Assembly: GCA_036785705.1 (NCBI GenBank)
Contig: JAWUZG010000029.1
Location: 11,175,501 to 11,239,500, forward strand
Direction: 5' to 3'
DNA length: 64,000 bases
From: Acanthornis magna
Lineage: Eukaryota; Chordata; Aves; Passeriformes; Acanthizidae
Each line of letters starts with the position of its first letter. The stretch's first letter is position 1. Of the stretch, positions 24,156 to 34,759 are shown piece after piece. The notes beneath the pieces were generated by a model, which did not search any database, was not told the DNA's origin, and was given only the letters and a program-made list of their open reading frames with translations. The position numbers and the translations under genes are program-made.

Positions 24156-27133
24156 AAATTGGTTTTAGTTCAATTAAACACGGGTGAAGGATAGAAAAAC
24201 GCTTTTAAGCAACAATATGAAAACTGAATGGAAAATGATTCCTATTTATATAAGTTTAATGAAGTATGTGTCAGTAGTGGCTAAGAAGTTGGCTTGTGGA
24301 AATCCTGAACCCAATTTTCCTCCAGTGGCCTTCCTGTACTGTGCAGAACAGAGCTCTGGCACTGCTGAGGCTCTGGCTCGTGGCTCAGAAGTCTGTGCAA
24401 CAAGCTGCTGGGGCCAGCTGCAGACAAAATGGGAACCAGTACCTGTGTCTGCACAGCCTCTTGGCCCCCCTCAATGTACATTGGTGTTCACTGTCGTTAA
24501 ATGGGACCTTGAGCAGAGGGAGGAGCAGGGCAGGACAAGCATATGGTTGGTGTTTTGCTCCCTGCAGTGGCCTTATTAAAGAGCATACGGTGTGCTGGGC
24601 CATGCACTCGGGCAGGCTGGCTGCATTCCTGCCCGCTGTGCTGGGAGCTGGCCAGGGCTCACCTGAAGCCACCTTTCCCTTTTGACAGCTTAGCTTTATT
24701 TCTGTGCTCTTTTCCCTTTCCAGCTGCAGCGCTTTGAGAAGGGCAGACAGTGCCTTGGCAATTGGAAGCAGAAGATTTTGAAGGAAAAATCTTTCTGGTG
24801 GTGATGTGAGCTGTGAATTTATTCTACCTACTTACTGGCATCTGTACACATAACTACATGCCAGCACCTGATGGATGCCATACATTTTGGCCACCTGCTC
24901 AGCTCCTTAAAAGTTAGAACACTCCAAGTGACTATGTTGACTGCCTCAATATCTTATAGGAATGCACATTCATGAGGCATCTGTTTCAGTTCACGGGGCT
25001 TGGCTCTTTTTTTGTGGAAGCTACTTGCCATTCTAGTCACAGAACAGGAAGAAATTCTGCTCTGCATCGTGCCAAATGAATGGAGAATCAGGCCCTCGCA
25101 AAATATATTATTTTCTTGATGGTTATATTGAGGGGAACAGAGTGAAGGGATTTGAAATCTCAGGGTGTCTGACAGTTACACTAACACAATATTCATATTT
25201 AATGCCATTCCTCTACATGTTTTCTTTGTCTGCTTGCTTCTTTTCAAAGATAATTCCTTAAGGACTGCTCATCTTCTGCAAAAGTTTCTTAACAAGAAAT
25301 GAGAAATGGCTGTGTATCCCTTTTGCAAAATGAAACAATCTGGAATAAGACTAAAAACAGTAATAAAGAAGAGGAAAAAATCTCCTCTTTAAAAAAATTG
25401 TTTAAGTTATATAAAAAAGAGAAACAACCTGCTCGCATTTTATCATTTATTATAAAACATTCTCTGATTTTTACAACTCCAGTGTTTTTCTATGGGTAAA
25501 CGCTAGGCTTTTGAAAAAGATCTGATTCAAAACCCACATTAAGAGGAAAATTCAACTTGCTGTCAGTTTGGATATCTGATTCAAAGATGGACAGAGACTT
25601 GACAGGTGAGAGATCAGCCTGGAGCCCAGCAGAGAACAGTTATCTCATTCTGTGATGCTTTTAATATTTCAAAATTAAGTTTGTTCAGATTCTGGATGAA
25701 AATCCAACTCAAATTTTTTCCATTAAAGAGAAGGGCTCTTCAGCTGTAGTTTCTGGCCTCTAACTCCAGAATCCAGAAATTTGGGGATGCAGTGAATGCA
25801 GTGTGCTGTTAGGTGGCCCTGTGGCCCAAGGTGATCCATGTGGCCCAGATGGGACAGAGTCACAACCCCAGAGTCTCTGCAGAGCATAGCTGAAATTCAC
25901 ACCTCACAAAGAGCAGCCTGGGGAGTGCTCACTAAGTTTGGCAGTGTCAACATGCTGCTGCCAGGTCCTGCTTTGGGATACAGCTCCTGAAATATAACAC
26001 TTGGGAGGGGGTTGAAACCAGCTTCTGAAGTCTTGCTTTGACTCCCGAATTTTCAAATCCAAAGTTACAGCCACCTCACTCTGGGTGGAGAATGGGTGTT
26101 AGGGGTTTCTGTCAAGAAAACTCAGTAACTGTATATTTAGCCCATAAAAGATCATTGCTAGTTCAAGTCTTTGAAAACTTAGAAAATTGATGTCATCTCC
26201 ACTTGGACGGACTAAAACACTGTATAAATATGAGTGCAAATGTGTGGGGGAATACTTGCATCCTAAGTAAGGTACATATGGAGCCCTCTGCTTTGCACAC
26301 AGTGGTGACATAAAAGAGTGCAGAAACATGGGTGTCCCTTCCCAGCTACATCCCAGGCACTGAGACCACACACAGAGTTTTTTGGTTACAGATTTGAGGG
26401 CATCAATCAGCCTGTTTGTGTATTGCCTAGCCACAATGCAGAGGTGTGCATCCCTCTGGAGGCACAGTGCCAAAGGAAACCAACGCCCGTGCTAAGCAGC
26501 TTGTAAGTCAAAGAAGAATGAGTTTTTGACAGACAACAGGAATTGTGTCACCAATGTGTGTCAGTTCTGCTCTCCTGAGTGAAGCAGGGATGAGGGAACA
26601 GAGCTATACAGTGGTGCTGTGCTGCCAGAGCTGGCAGGTGAATCCCTCTGAATTGCCCCAAATATTCAACTTGTGGGGAGAAGACCTGTAGATTGGGAAG
26701 AGCAGGCTAACCTTCCTCTTCCAAAGCTGGCATATAATGATTTGGACAAACATGTTTTTTTACAGAAAAGCAATGAACTTGCTGCTCTTTTGCAAGTAAG
26801 AAATATCTCATCCTCTTTCTTCCTACAGCCTGATAGTGTTGTTTGTTCTTTGCATTTGATTATGCCCAACTACTCCAGGATGCAGAAAGCTCCAAAGAGC
26901 AAAAAACCAAATATTTTTTCAATTCACTCCAAATGATGCCTAAATACAGCAAAGAGAAATCTACCATAAATTCTCAGTAAAAAATAATATAGACTTAAGC
27001 AGACCTTTTTTCTGCCCATTTCTGATGTGCCTAATCTTCTCAACAATTAGGCACACCAGGACATTTACAATGACTGACTTTTGGCGGATTATCAACATTA
27101 TGCACAAAAATACTGCCACAAAATAGTTTCTGT
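24156..27133. other. Intergenic, no gene recognised
   Basis: Slightly more GC-rich around 24300-24750, which gives overlapping frames of 60-130 codons on both strands. None resembles a known protein, and the overlaps argue against coding. No repeat recognised. Confidence 0.5.
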
Positions 27134-27138
27134 CAGGG
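27134..27138. repeat. Target-site duplication, left copy
   Basis: CAGGG immediately left of the TG-terminal LTR element. An identical CAGGG follows its right end at 28616-28620. A 5-bp duplication is typical of retroviral integration, including ERVL-type elements. Confidence 0.85.
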
Positions 27139-27150
27139 TGTGGTGGTTTT

Positions 27151-27221
27151 GGCTTGGCCCAGTTTTAGGGCTGGTGCTGATAACGCCAAGGTCATGGGTT
27201 CAATCCCCGTATGTGCCACCA
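27151..27221 (+). pseudogene. tRNA-Ile-like sequence with 3' CCA, inside LTR element
   Basis: The 3' half matches tRNA-Ile well: anticodon stem TGGTG/CGCCA around loop CTGATAA (anticodon GAT, 27178-27180), a T arm ATGGG/CCCGT around TTCAATC, and a B-box-like GGTTCAATCC. It then ends GCCACCA. The D-arm half is degenerate and shorter than in a real tRNA, and overlaps sequence resembling the LTR's own terminus. CCA is not gene-encoded in eukaryotic tRNAs, so its presence points to an origin from a mature tRNA, such as the reverse-transcription primer, rather than from a tRNA gene. It sits four bases (AAAA) from the apparent U5 end, where a primer-binding site would lie. Not a functional tRNA gene. 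Confidence 0.65.
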
Positions 27222-27558
27222 AAAACGTCGATGGTTTGACCCTGGCTAAATGCCAGGCACCTAAGACGTTTGCTCTCTATGCTCTCTCCTGCTGCAGCTA
27301 TGCAGAGGAGAGGGAAAAAAAACCTAACACAAACACGCTGGACTCATGAGTTGAGATAAGATCATTGATAGGCCGTACTGGAGAGGGCAAAAGCAGGTAC
27401 GAAACTTAAAGTTGCAAAGATAGTGATTTATTAATCTAACAGTCGGAGGATAAATCAGAGGTAAAAATAAGCTCTTAAGACACCGTTTCTTCACTGACCC
27501 CCCTTCCCTCTTAAGGCACCGTTTCCCAGCTCACCCCCTTCCTCCTTTCCAACTAACC

Positions 27559-27874
27559 AACTCCCGGGCAGGGGCAGGGTGTGGGGTTTTTTTTCTCTTA
27601 GGTCAGTCCATCACAATTCTTCTACTACAGACACTTTTTCTACTCACCCTCTCCCTCCATCCAACCAACAGATCCGGGCTGGGACAAGGTATGTGGCTTC
27701 TCTTAGTCAGTTCAACGCCACAATTCTTCTGCTACAAATGCTGTTTCTCTACTCACCCCTCTCCCCATTAAGGCCACTTCTCAGCTCACCCCCTCCCTCC
27801 TTCCTTCTAACCAACAGCTCCGGGGTGGGGGCAGGGTATGAGGGTTTACTTTGGTCAGGGTCAGTCCATCAGGG
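27559..27874. repeat. Tandem units within the LTR
   Basis: Three successive diverged units begin at 27559, 27667 and 27813. Each starts 'AAC..CTCC/ATCCGGG', continues with a G-rich 'GGGGCAGGGT' type block, then a 'TCAGTCCATCACAATTCTTCT' type block and a C/T-rich stretch with 'CCAACCAAC'. Unit lengths are about 108, 146 and 62 (the last partial). This is an internal expansion of the LTR. Confidence 0.75.
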
Positions 27875-28615
27875 GGAAGAGTCCTCTACTCAGCCATGGG
27901 GGTCTCTCCCATGAGAGACAGTCCTCTGCAAACTTCTTTAGCGTGGGTCCAATCTCACAAGCAGCACTTGCCCGAAGATCTGCTGCAGTCTGAGATTCTT
28001 CTGTCAAGGTTACAGACCTCCAAGCCGAGGCCAGGCTGTTTCCATCCCGGGAGCAAGGCCTTTCTCTCTCCTGCAAGGCCTTTGCAATTCTCAGTCTCTG
28101 GGACTCCCATTGGATCACAGCTTCCTGCAGGCCTCCACCTGCTCCTCTGGCGTGGGCACCTCCCCACAGGCTGTGGGGGGTTCTCTGCACCCCCTGGACT
28201 CCATGGGCTGCAGGGGGACCACCTGCTCCCCCATGGTCTTCACCATGGCCGGCAGAGGGTTTTCAGCTCCGGCGCCTGGAGCATCTCCTCCCCCACCTTC
28301 TCCACTGACCTTGGTGCCTCCATGTTGTTTGCCTCACATATTTTTACCTCCTCCTCCTCCTTCTCTGGCTAAAAGGAAGTGCGTGCTCAAATTGTTTTGA
28401 TTTCTTCTTAAATATGTTTTCACAGAGGTGTAACTAACACCTCTAATTGACCCAGACTTGGCCAGCAGCATGTCCATCATCTTCAGAGCCATCAGAGATT
28501 GGCTCTGCTAGACATGGTGGAGAAATTTCCAGAATCTTTACTCAGGACATGCAGGAGCGATCTTTGTACCCCACCCTACTCACTGGCAAAAACTGGGCCA
28601 GGCAAAACTACCACA

Positions 28616-28620
28616 CAGGG
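28616..28620. repeat. Target-site duplication, right copy
   Basis: CAGGG, identical to 27134-27138, flanking the LTR element. Confidence 0.85.
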
Positions 28621-28956
28621 AAGTCAAGATACAGAAAAGGATAGCATAGGAGGAACCAGATATTCCTGCATAGACCCTCCTCCTATTACTACTAAGTTTT
28701 GGAGTATAACATCCCCTGTGATGGCACCTCTGTCTGCCATGGAGCATCCACACTGTGCTGTACAAAATGATCCATCTCCACCTCTTGCACTTCACAGCTG
28801 TTGTGCAGGAAAGACCAGAGTTTCTGCATGAGGAATTTCAGGCCTAAATAATCAAAATCACTAATTTGTACCTGATCTTTAAAAACTTTGATTCCTTGCT
28901 TCTTTTTTCTCCCTCCCCCCCCCCCCTTTTCTTTCCAGAGTTACCTACTTTTATCT
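28621..28956. other. Intergenic, nothing recognised
   Basis: Unique-looking sequence with a poly-C run (C13) near 28914-28926. No gene seen. Confidence 0.5.
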
Positions 28957-29020
28957 ATCACATCACATCACATCACATCACATCACATCACATCACATCA
29001 CATCACATCACATCACATCA
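28957..29020. repeat. (CATCA)12-13 pentanucleotide repeat
   Basis: Twelve perfect CATCA units (28961-29020), preceded by a partial ATCA. There are no spacers, so this is a microsatellite, not a CRISPR. It produces 'ITSHH'-type peptide repeats in the open frames crossing it. Confidence 0.97.
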
Positions 29021-31964
29021 ATCTCCTGCTTTCACTTTCTGCAGCTGCACAGAGTTTTTTCTTCTTTCCAGTCAGGAGGTCCATGCCACTGTGGGAGACA
29101 AAAGATAGGCCTTGCACATCTCCCCTCATGTATCTGCACATGCAGGGTATCAATTTTGTTGCACACAACAACCACAGAGCACCCTCTTCACCTTTCAGTG
29201 GAACCATTTATGCTCTTATGTTTTCTGGTCCCTTGGTTCAAGGCTTTATTTAAGAAAACTAAATGTGCGTAGCTTCCGAGACCTAGATAAAGGGAATGGC
29301 AAATAAAGGGACCTCTAAAGAAATTTCCCTCTATTCTTATTCCAAATAATCCATTCTTATTGCCTAAGGATTTTTCAATCTTTTGGACTTATGAAGTGTG
29401 CTGTGGTGCAGTACTACAGTACAGTGCCTTAAAGAAAAAAAACCACTCTAAAGGTTAAGAAGGAAGAAGGACATTTTATTATACATTAGATAAAGATCTG
29501 TCTTACAATAATAATTTGAGAGCATTTTGTAGCAGAGAGAAGACTCAGTGTCTTTCCCTGTAAAACTGAAAGGTCTCAGAGAATTTTCAAGGTCCCAGCT
29601 GAGGAAAACAACAAAGTCAGTTACAGGAATCAATCAGCTATTCCTTCAGCAAAGAGGAGTTGCTAGGATTTCATCTTGCCTTTTGTAAACTTTTGAGATC
29701 CAATCATAAAAGTATTTTACTTTGCCATTCATCTCAGGGTTTGCTTAATCTCAGCATGGAGGGGGCAGGAAACAAATTCTGAGCATCCAATTTTGAAGAG
29801 TTGTAATGACTTTTAGTGGTTTAAAAACAAAGCATTTTATTCTAGAGAATTAGCTTAATTCTAGATGTGGTACCGCAGACAGCCCACGGCTTCAAATTCT
29901 GTGGCTAAACAGCATTTTTTAAAAAAACAACCCTCAACAAAACGCGGCAGTGACAGTGACTGAGAAATACTCATGGGCAGAAAAGCTGACAGTGATGGAA
30001 AACCTGAATTAGCCCTGTGTAGACTGAAGAGTGCAGGAGCAGGGCATGGTATAACCTTTTGTGGCACCATAAGCACTACTTAGAGCAAGTAGCTGGCAAA
30101 GCCACAAGACAAGTCACTCTAGGTTAGCCCTGAGAGCTGCACGTGATCTGCAGTGTGGTGTAGATACCAAAAAGCCTCTTAATGCCTGTAATATGCTCGA
30201 GCTTAACAGCTCTGTAGGAATGAAAGTGCAAAAAGACCACCAAACCCAAAATTCAGTGTAATAAATTTTAACTCTAGCAAAGAGAATTTTGTGAATATTA
30301 GACAGAAAGGTATGAACAAGAAAGAAGAGGAAAAAATGGTAAAATGTTTTCAAGAAGCTTGGATTCTAGCTAAATACTTAGCAGAATTTCAAAGTTAACC
30401 TGTAAAATCAGCCAGAAAAACTTCAAAAATATTTCCCCTCTCTTTTATATAACATATAAATGAGCATTTCCCTGGTGGTTTTCAGCAAAATATGGTGGTT
30501 CTATAATATTTCTTTTTATCTGATCACGTTCCAACCTATGAGTCATTTGCTGCTGTTAAATATTGATCACTGTTAAATATTGATCACATATTAGTCAGTG
30601 CTGATCTCTTCGTGACTGGTACTGATTATCTGTATTGGTCTAGACTGATTCCCTGCTCTAAATGGCTCCTCTGAATGGCTCTGATGACTCCAGCATCTTC
30701 TGGAGAGCCTGAATACTGCTCAGACACTCTGAGGTTTCTCCAGACCCTAAAACAGGCTGGTACAAAGGCCCAGATCCAGACATGTCCTAACTTGGGAGGA
30801 TTCAGAATCAAAACTTAGACCCGAATTTTCCTGCTTGGGCCCCCATCCCCTTCTCTTACTGGCCCTGGGATCTGGAGGGCCTTTTAGTGACCCCTCTCTT
30901 GCTGCTTATGGAGGTGGGGATGGGCACAGTCGCAGCTTGATCAGGGACATGGGTGCTGTGGGCATGTTGTGGAGACCCCTGCTCCAGCTGCTGGGGAGAG
31001 GATGTGCTGTGCTGGCAAGAGAGAGGACTTTAAAGACTCCTGAGCTCCCCCATGGCCATCTATTCCTACATAAACACAGGACTGGAGCTTGCCATGAGCA
31101 CAAATAGGGAGACTGAATTGATGGGGAGTGAGAGTGAAATGCATCACATTCTGCTTAGGATTGCACTGTCATTGAGGCAGAGCATCTTTACAAAGCTGAA
31201 CAAGTTCTGGATTTGTAAGTGACTTTGAGCGCTGATCAAGGGAAGGTGTGTGCACTCTCATTTGCCACCTTGGTGTAAAGCTGGGATAATGCCACTGGAG
31301 ATGGGTAAAAACACCTGAATAAACAGAGGGTAGGTAGGACCCATGCCCAGAAAATCCATGAATAGAGAGATAATTGATTACCCTGCTCTGAGGAGTCCTT
31401 GAGCCCCTAAGTGGCACCAGCAGTCTCTCGGAGCCATGCCTTTCCAGACAGGTTTTCCATACAGTGAAGAAAGCACTGCCTTCCAGGGTGTGCAGCGCAC
31501 TCCAGCTCTTTGCAAGGGTGAGGGAGAGGCCTATTTACGAAGTCAGACACTGACAGGGAAATTGTGATAGCTTAAGCCTACAAACTTAATAGGATTTTGC
31601 TAATACAGGAGAACATGTTGGTGCTTGTTTATGGATACACCATAAGACTGCAGGTACTGAAAACCATAGTGAGCTCAGCTAAGGTAAGTAAGCAAAGGTG
31701 CTGAGTGGAATACCCAGTCTCCTGGGCTTAGTGCAGGGAGGAAGTCCATGCTTTTACAGGTGTGCCTGGCTCCAGAGCCAGCAGCTTGGGGTGCAAGGCA
31801 ATCCAGAGCTGACAAAGCACATGGCTGGGTCCATGTGTGCTGACTTTGTTACTGGCTGTTGCTGCTCAAAGAGCATGTGGATGGCTGTCGTCAGAGTCGT
31901 ACCAAAAGAAAGCTCAAAGGGATGCCAGCTTGGCTTTGTTTTTTTTTTTTTTCCTATCACTCAG
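29021..31964. other. Intergenic / 5' flank of NPSR1
   Basis: No gene recognised. Contains the 17-bp tandem duplication TGTTAAATATTGATCAC at 30554-30587. No CpG island precedes the NPSR1 start, and no convincing TATA box was identified near it. Somewhat GC-richer around 30830-31110, with overlapping unassigned frames. Confidence 0.45.
30554..30587. repeat. 17-bp exact tandem duplication
   Basis: TGTTAAATATTGATCAC occurs twice head to tail. Confidence 0.9.
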
Positions 31965-31967
31965 CAG
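31939..31967 (+). promoter_or_regulatory. Candidate 3' splice site upstream of NPSR1 start codon
   Basis: A T-run of 14 followed by CCTATCACTCAG (AG at 31963-31964; a second AG at 31966-31967) forms a strong acceptor-like tract 140 bases upstream of the NPSR1 ATG. If used, the coding exon 1 defined here is an internal exon starting at 31965 or 31968, and a separate 5' untranslated exon and promoter lie farther left. No ATG occurs between this site and 32105. Confidence 0.35.
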
Positions 31968-32104
31968 CACTGAAGCCCGACGCCTCTGGTAGCCAGTGGT
32001 GGAGCAGAGAGAAGCTAGTTTTGTGCTGCGCTTTGACGGGAGAAGCCTGGCTGCATTAACTCTTACTAAAACAAGCACCTAGGCAACTTGAACAAAATCC
32101 AGTG

Positions 32105-32251
32105 ATGGAGGTCAACTCCACTGAAGCCAGCAGCAGCTCCCAGGGAGGCACCGCCTGGCTGGATCTTACCCTTGTCACCTGCACTGAAACGGTGACTTTC
32201 ACGGATGGGGTGGCAGAAGAGGAGTGGGGATCCTTTTACTATTCCTTTAAG
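32105..32251 (+). CDS. NPSR1: Neuropeptide S receptor 1, coding exon 1
   Basis: This exon encodes the extracellular N-terminus of the class A GPCR that binds neuropeptide S and signals through Gq and Gs (calcium and cAMP) in arousal and anxiety circuits. The 49 codons give MEVNST... with an N-glycosylation sequon at Asn4 (NST). The second half matches the mammalian receptor closely, through CTETVTFT (27-34) and WGSFYYSFK (41-49). The human receptor also has 49 residues before this exon boundary. The ATG has a strong context (G at -3, G at +4), an in-frame stop upstream at 32057-32059, and no upstream ATG back to the acceptor-like site near 31964. The donor is AAG|GTATTC, phase 0. Residues 10-26 are Ser/Gly-rich and diverged, as expected for the distal N-terminus. 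Very secure by joint match with exon 2. Confidence 0.95.
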
Positions 32252-32687
32252 GTATTCATTTAAGGCGTGCATTATTTTTCTCACATGCTTGCAGCTTTGG
32301 TGCATTTTCAGCACATACGTGGGGAGGCAGCTAAGCTTATTGAACTTTTTTCCCCGATATTGATGGGTTTTTCCCCTGCAAAGACAGCCTACAGCATGTG
32401 TGAGGCATTTACTGAAAAGCAAAATACTTGTAGGAATTGGACTTCAAACTCTATCCCCTTCCAAGGGAGGACAGTAGTGTTTTTCAGTAGAGGTACTGTA
32501 ATTATACATGCATCTTTAGTCAAAACTTGTATTATTTTTAGCACATTTGTTTAATGCAATTACATATAGGCATCATCTTGACATAAGGGATTTCTTTTCA
32601 ATTTTCCAGCTGAAACAAACATTGTACACAAGTGAGAGGGAGTTTTTGCTGTTTGGGGTTTTTTTAATCATGAGGGACAGGACCTAA

Positions 32688-32724
32688 TTTGTTTGTTTGT
32701 TTGTTTGTTTGTTTGTTTGTTTGT
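32688..32724. repeat. (GTTT)9 tetranucleotide repeat
   Basis: About nine uninterrupted TTTG units in intron 1 of NPSR1. Confidence 0.95.
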
Positions 32725-34702
32725 AAGTTGTGTGGGTTGCAGTGTTTCTTGAAGGCTGTTGTTAAGAATGCACTGGATGAGTCATGCAGTAGTGAATGTT
32801 GTTGAATGGAAAGGGAAGTGTATCCATTCTTCTCCAAAAGCAAACATGACCCTTACAATTTGTGAATGCAGGAAAAAATTAGAGGTATTGAAGTTCATCT
32901 TTCCTCCAGATTTCTACGCCTGTTGCCATTGCTTAATTTTGTTCTGAATGCCATGTGTCTCTTTACTCTTCTGGGATGTAGTACAGGTTCAAATTATTTA
33001 AAAGTCTGACAAGGAGTACCTTGTCATTCCTTCTGGAGCTCAGAACCACAGAAATCAATTTCAGCTGGAAAGATACAGGCATTTACATCATTTGGCAACA
33101 TGTGAGGTAAAAGGGGATGTATTCAGATGAAATTTTTATATCTGTGAGATTGGTAGTGCTCTGACAAAATCCTAGTGGAACGAGTGGAGTTACAGCAGGT
33201 TCCCACCCCTGATAAAGAATGAGATGATCTGTAGTGCTAGTCTTAATTAATGACGGTCTCTTTTAACATGCTGCTGATATAATTTTTTATTGCTAGTACA
33301 GTATTTCCTACCTAGGATTTCAAGGGTGAAAATTCTTTTTTATTCCATTTTTTCCCCTCTCCATTTTAGATTCCTAAAACGCTCTTGAACGAACAAAAGA
33401 AAAAATAAAAAATCAGAAGTGACAAACAAAATACTTTTAACAACTTTCTCTTATCTCTTGTCTTCTTTTCACAGTTAGGGCTGTAAATCTGAACAATGTC
33501 ATGGGAGCAGTATTTTATAATGGTAAAAGTGACAATTAATTCCACGATTAGAAAGTCCCCAGGCAGAAAAATGCTCGTTAATAGAACAGATTGAGTAAAT
33601 TACAATAATTAGGAAACCAAGGATAGTCATGCATGCTCGTCCATTGCTAAAGGAAACGATTCTGTAGTGAGAGCTTCTCATTAGACTTGCACTTGAGTCT
33701 CTGCCGGATGCCTGGCTCTGGCACATACAGCATGAACTTTGCAAGGAGACTCACTGATTTCACATCAATTACTAGCTGTTGATAGGCATGGAAATATTTT
33801 GACTCTAGAGACAAGTGACAGCTGGTGCAGCTGTAGGAAAGGAAGGAGAAAGCACCTGCTCTGATGACTACAGCACAGGGAAGACAGGGCTCCCTGCCAG
33901 CAATTTCAGTACTCTGTAAAACTCACATGTGGAAGGTACTGCTGATACCTGTTGACTCAGCTGTGCTCCACCAGCTCTGCCCATGTTGTGGCTGTGTCCT
34001 TGCCCACTTCAGCAAGCCAAGAAGCATCTCCTTCCTCCTTACAAGGCTCTAGTTAAGCTACTAAAAATATGTAAGTTTCAGTCTGGAAAGGCTGAATGAA
34101 TTTCAAAAACAGAGTTCAGTGTTCAAAATGTAGCTTACAAATAGGGTTTGGGCCTTTTATTGGGATTTTCAAACACACTGACTGTGAAGGCAGGGTGGGT
34201 GAGTGGTCACTACACAGGCTGACCCCTCAGCCTGTGTGCCAGGGTGCAGACAGGGCACAGAAGCTATTTCTGCTTGGAAAATGCAGATGTAACCAATCTT
34301 CTCAAAGCAGTCATAGGAAAACATGATCTAAGCTGATAAACGGAGACTAGGGAGTGACACCCTGTACCTGTGTTAACGACTTCTTAATGATTTTGCCCAA
34401 TGACAGCTGTGTAGGGTATCTCACATGCTGCTCAAACAGCCTGAGCATGCGCTGGTGTCTTCTTTTCCTCCCAAGCTGCAAAAGAACAGCCTGTACCCAC
34501 CCCAGGTAGTGCCTGTGTTATACTGTGGTGGCAATGTGACAAAAGTAAAATAACATACCTTAGAGTATTTCAGTGCAAGAAAGTCCTGTTACAGGCTGAG
34601 CTGTGAGTGCTTCTCTTCCAGAAGAATTTGAATTTCTGTCTGTTTCTCTGCTTAACAACTAAACCCTATACTGTTTCAGATTAGAGAGTGTTTTGCCAGT
34701 TC

Positions 34703-34759
34703 AGGTTTTTGTTGTTTTTTGTGGGGGTCTTTTTGTTTGTTTTTGTTGGGTTTTTTTTG
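34703..34759. repeat. T/G-rich tract in intron 1
   Basis: T-runs broken by G (GTTGTTTTTTGTGGGGG type), of the same character as the tracts at 2840 and 19243. Confidence 0.75.

Larger units (their letters stand above)
27139..28615 (-). mobile_element. Solo ERV LTR (ERVL-like) with extra tRNA-Ile-like segment
   Basis: A 1,477-bp element with ends TGTGGT...ACCACA and an exact 5-bp duplication CAGGG. The LTR body runs on the minus strand: U3 at right (TATTTAAG TATA-like motif near 28410), a poly(A) signal AATAAA as the complement of 27427-27432, and U5 at left, where ATGGTTTGACCCTGGCT (27231) resembles the reversed U5 end of a common avian LTR. The body contains tandem C-rich units (27559-27874) and CCATGG/GGCGTGGG-type repeats as in the LTR at 7730. 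Left of U5 lies a tRNA-Ile-like sequence (27151-27221) and then a second LTR-like terminus, all inside the target-site duplication. No gag, pol or env. The 173-codon plus-strand open frame inside it is not a viral gene. Confidence 0.85.

Noticed and set aside
24184..24737. Cluster of overlapping frames of 60-130 codons in GC-richer DNA
   Set aside because: Frames overlap in several phases and on both strands, with no recognisable domain, consistent with chance in sequence of higher GC.
27151..27221. Functional tRNA-Ile gene
   Set aside because: The D-arm half is degenerate and short, the CCA is present in DNA, and the block lies inside an LTR insertion bounded by a target-site duplication.
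27851..28372. 173-codon open frame on the plus strand, with a shadow frame on minus
   Set aside because: It lies wholly within the antisense of an LTR. It is Pro/Ser/Gly-rich because of GC-rich LTR repeats, and has no gag, pol, env or host domain.
28957..29020. CRISPR-like array
   Set aside because: Contiguous 5-bp units without spacers in a vertebrate genome.
28866..29253. Open frames with repeated His/Ser/Ile/Thr
   Set aside because: They are generated by the CATCA microsatellite.
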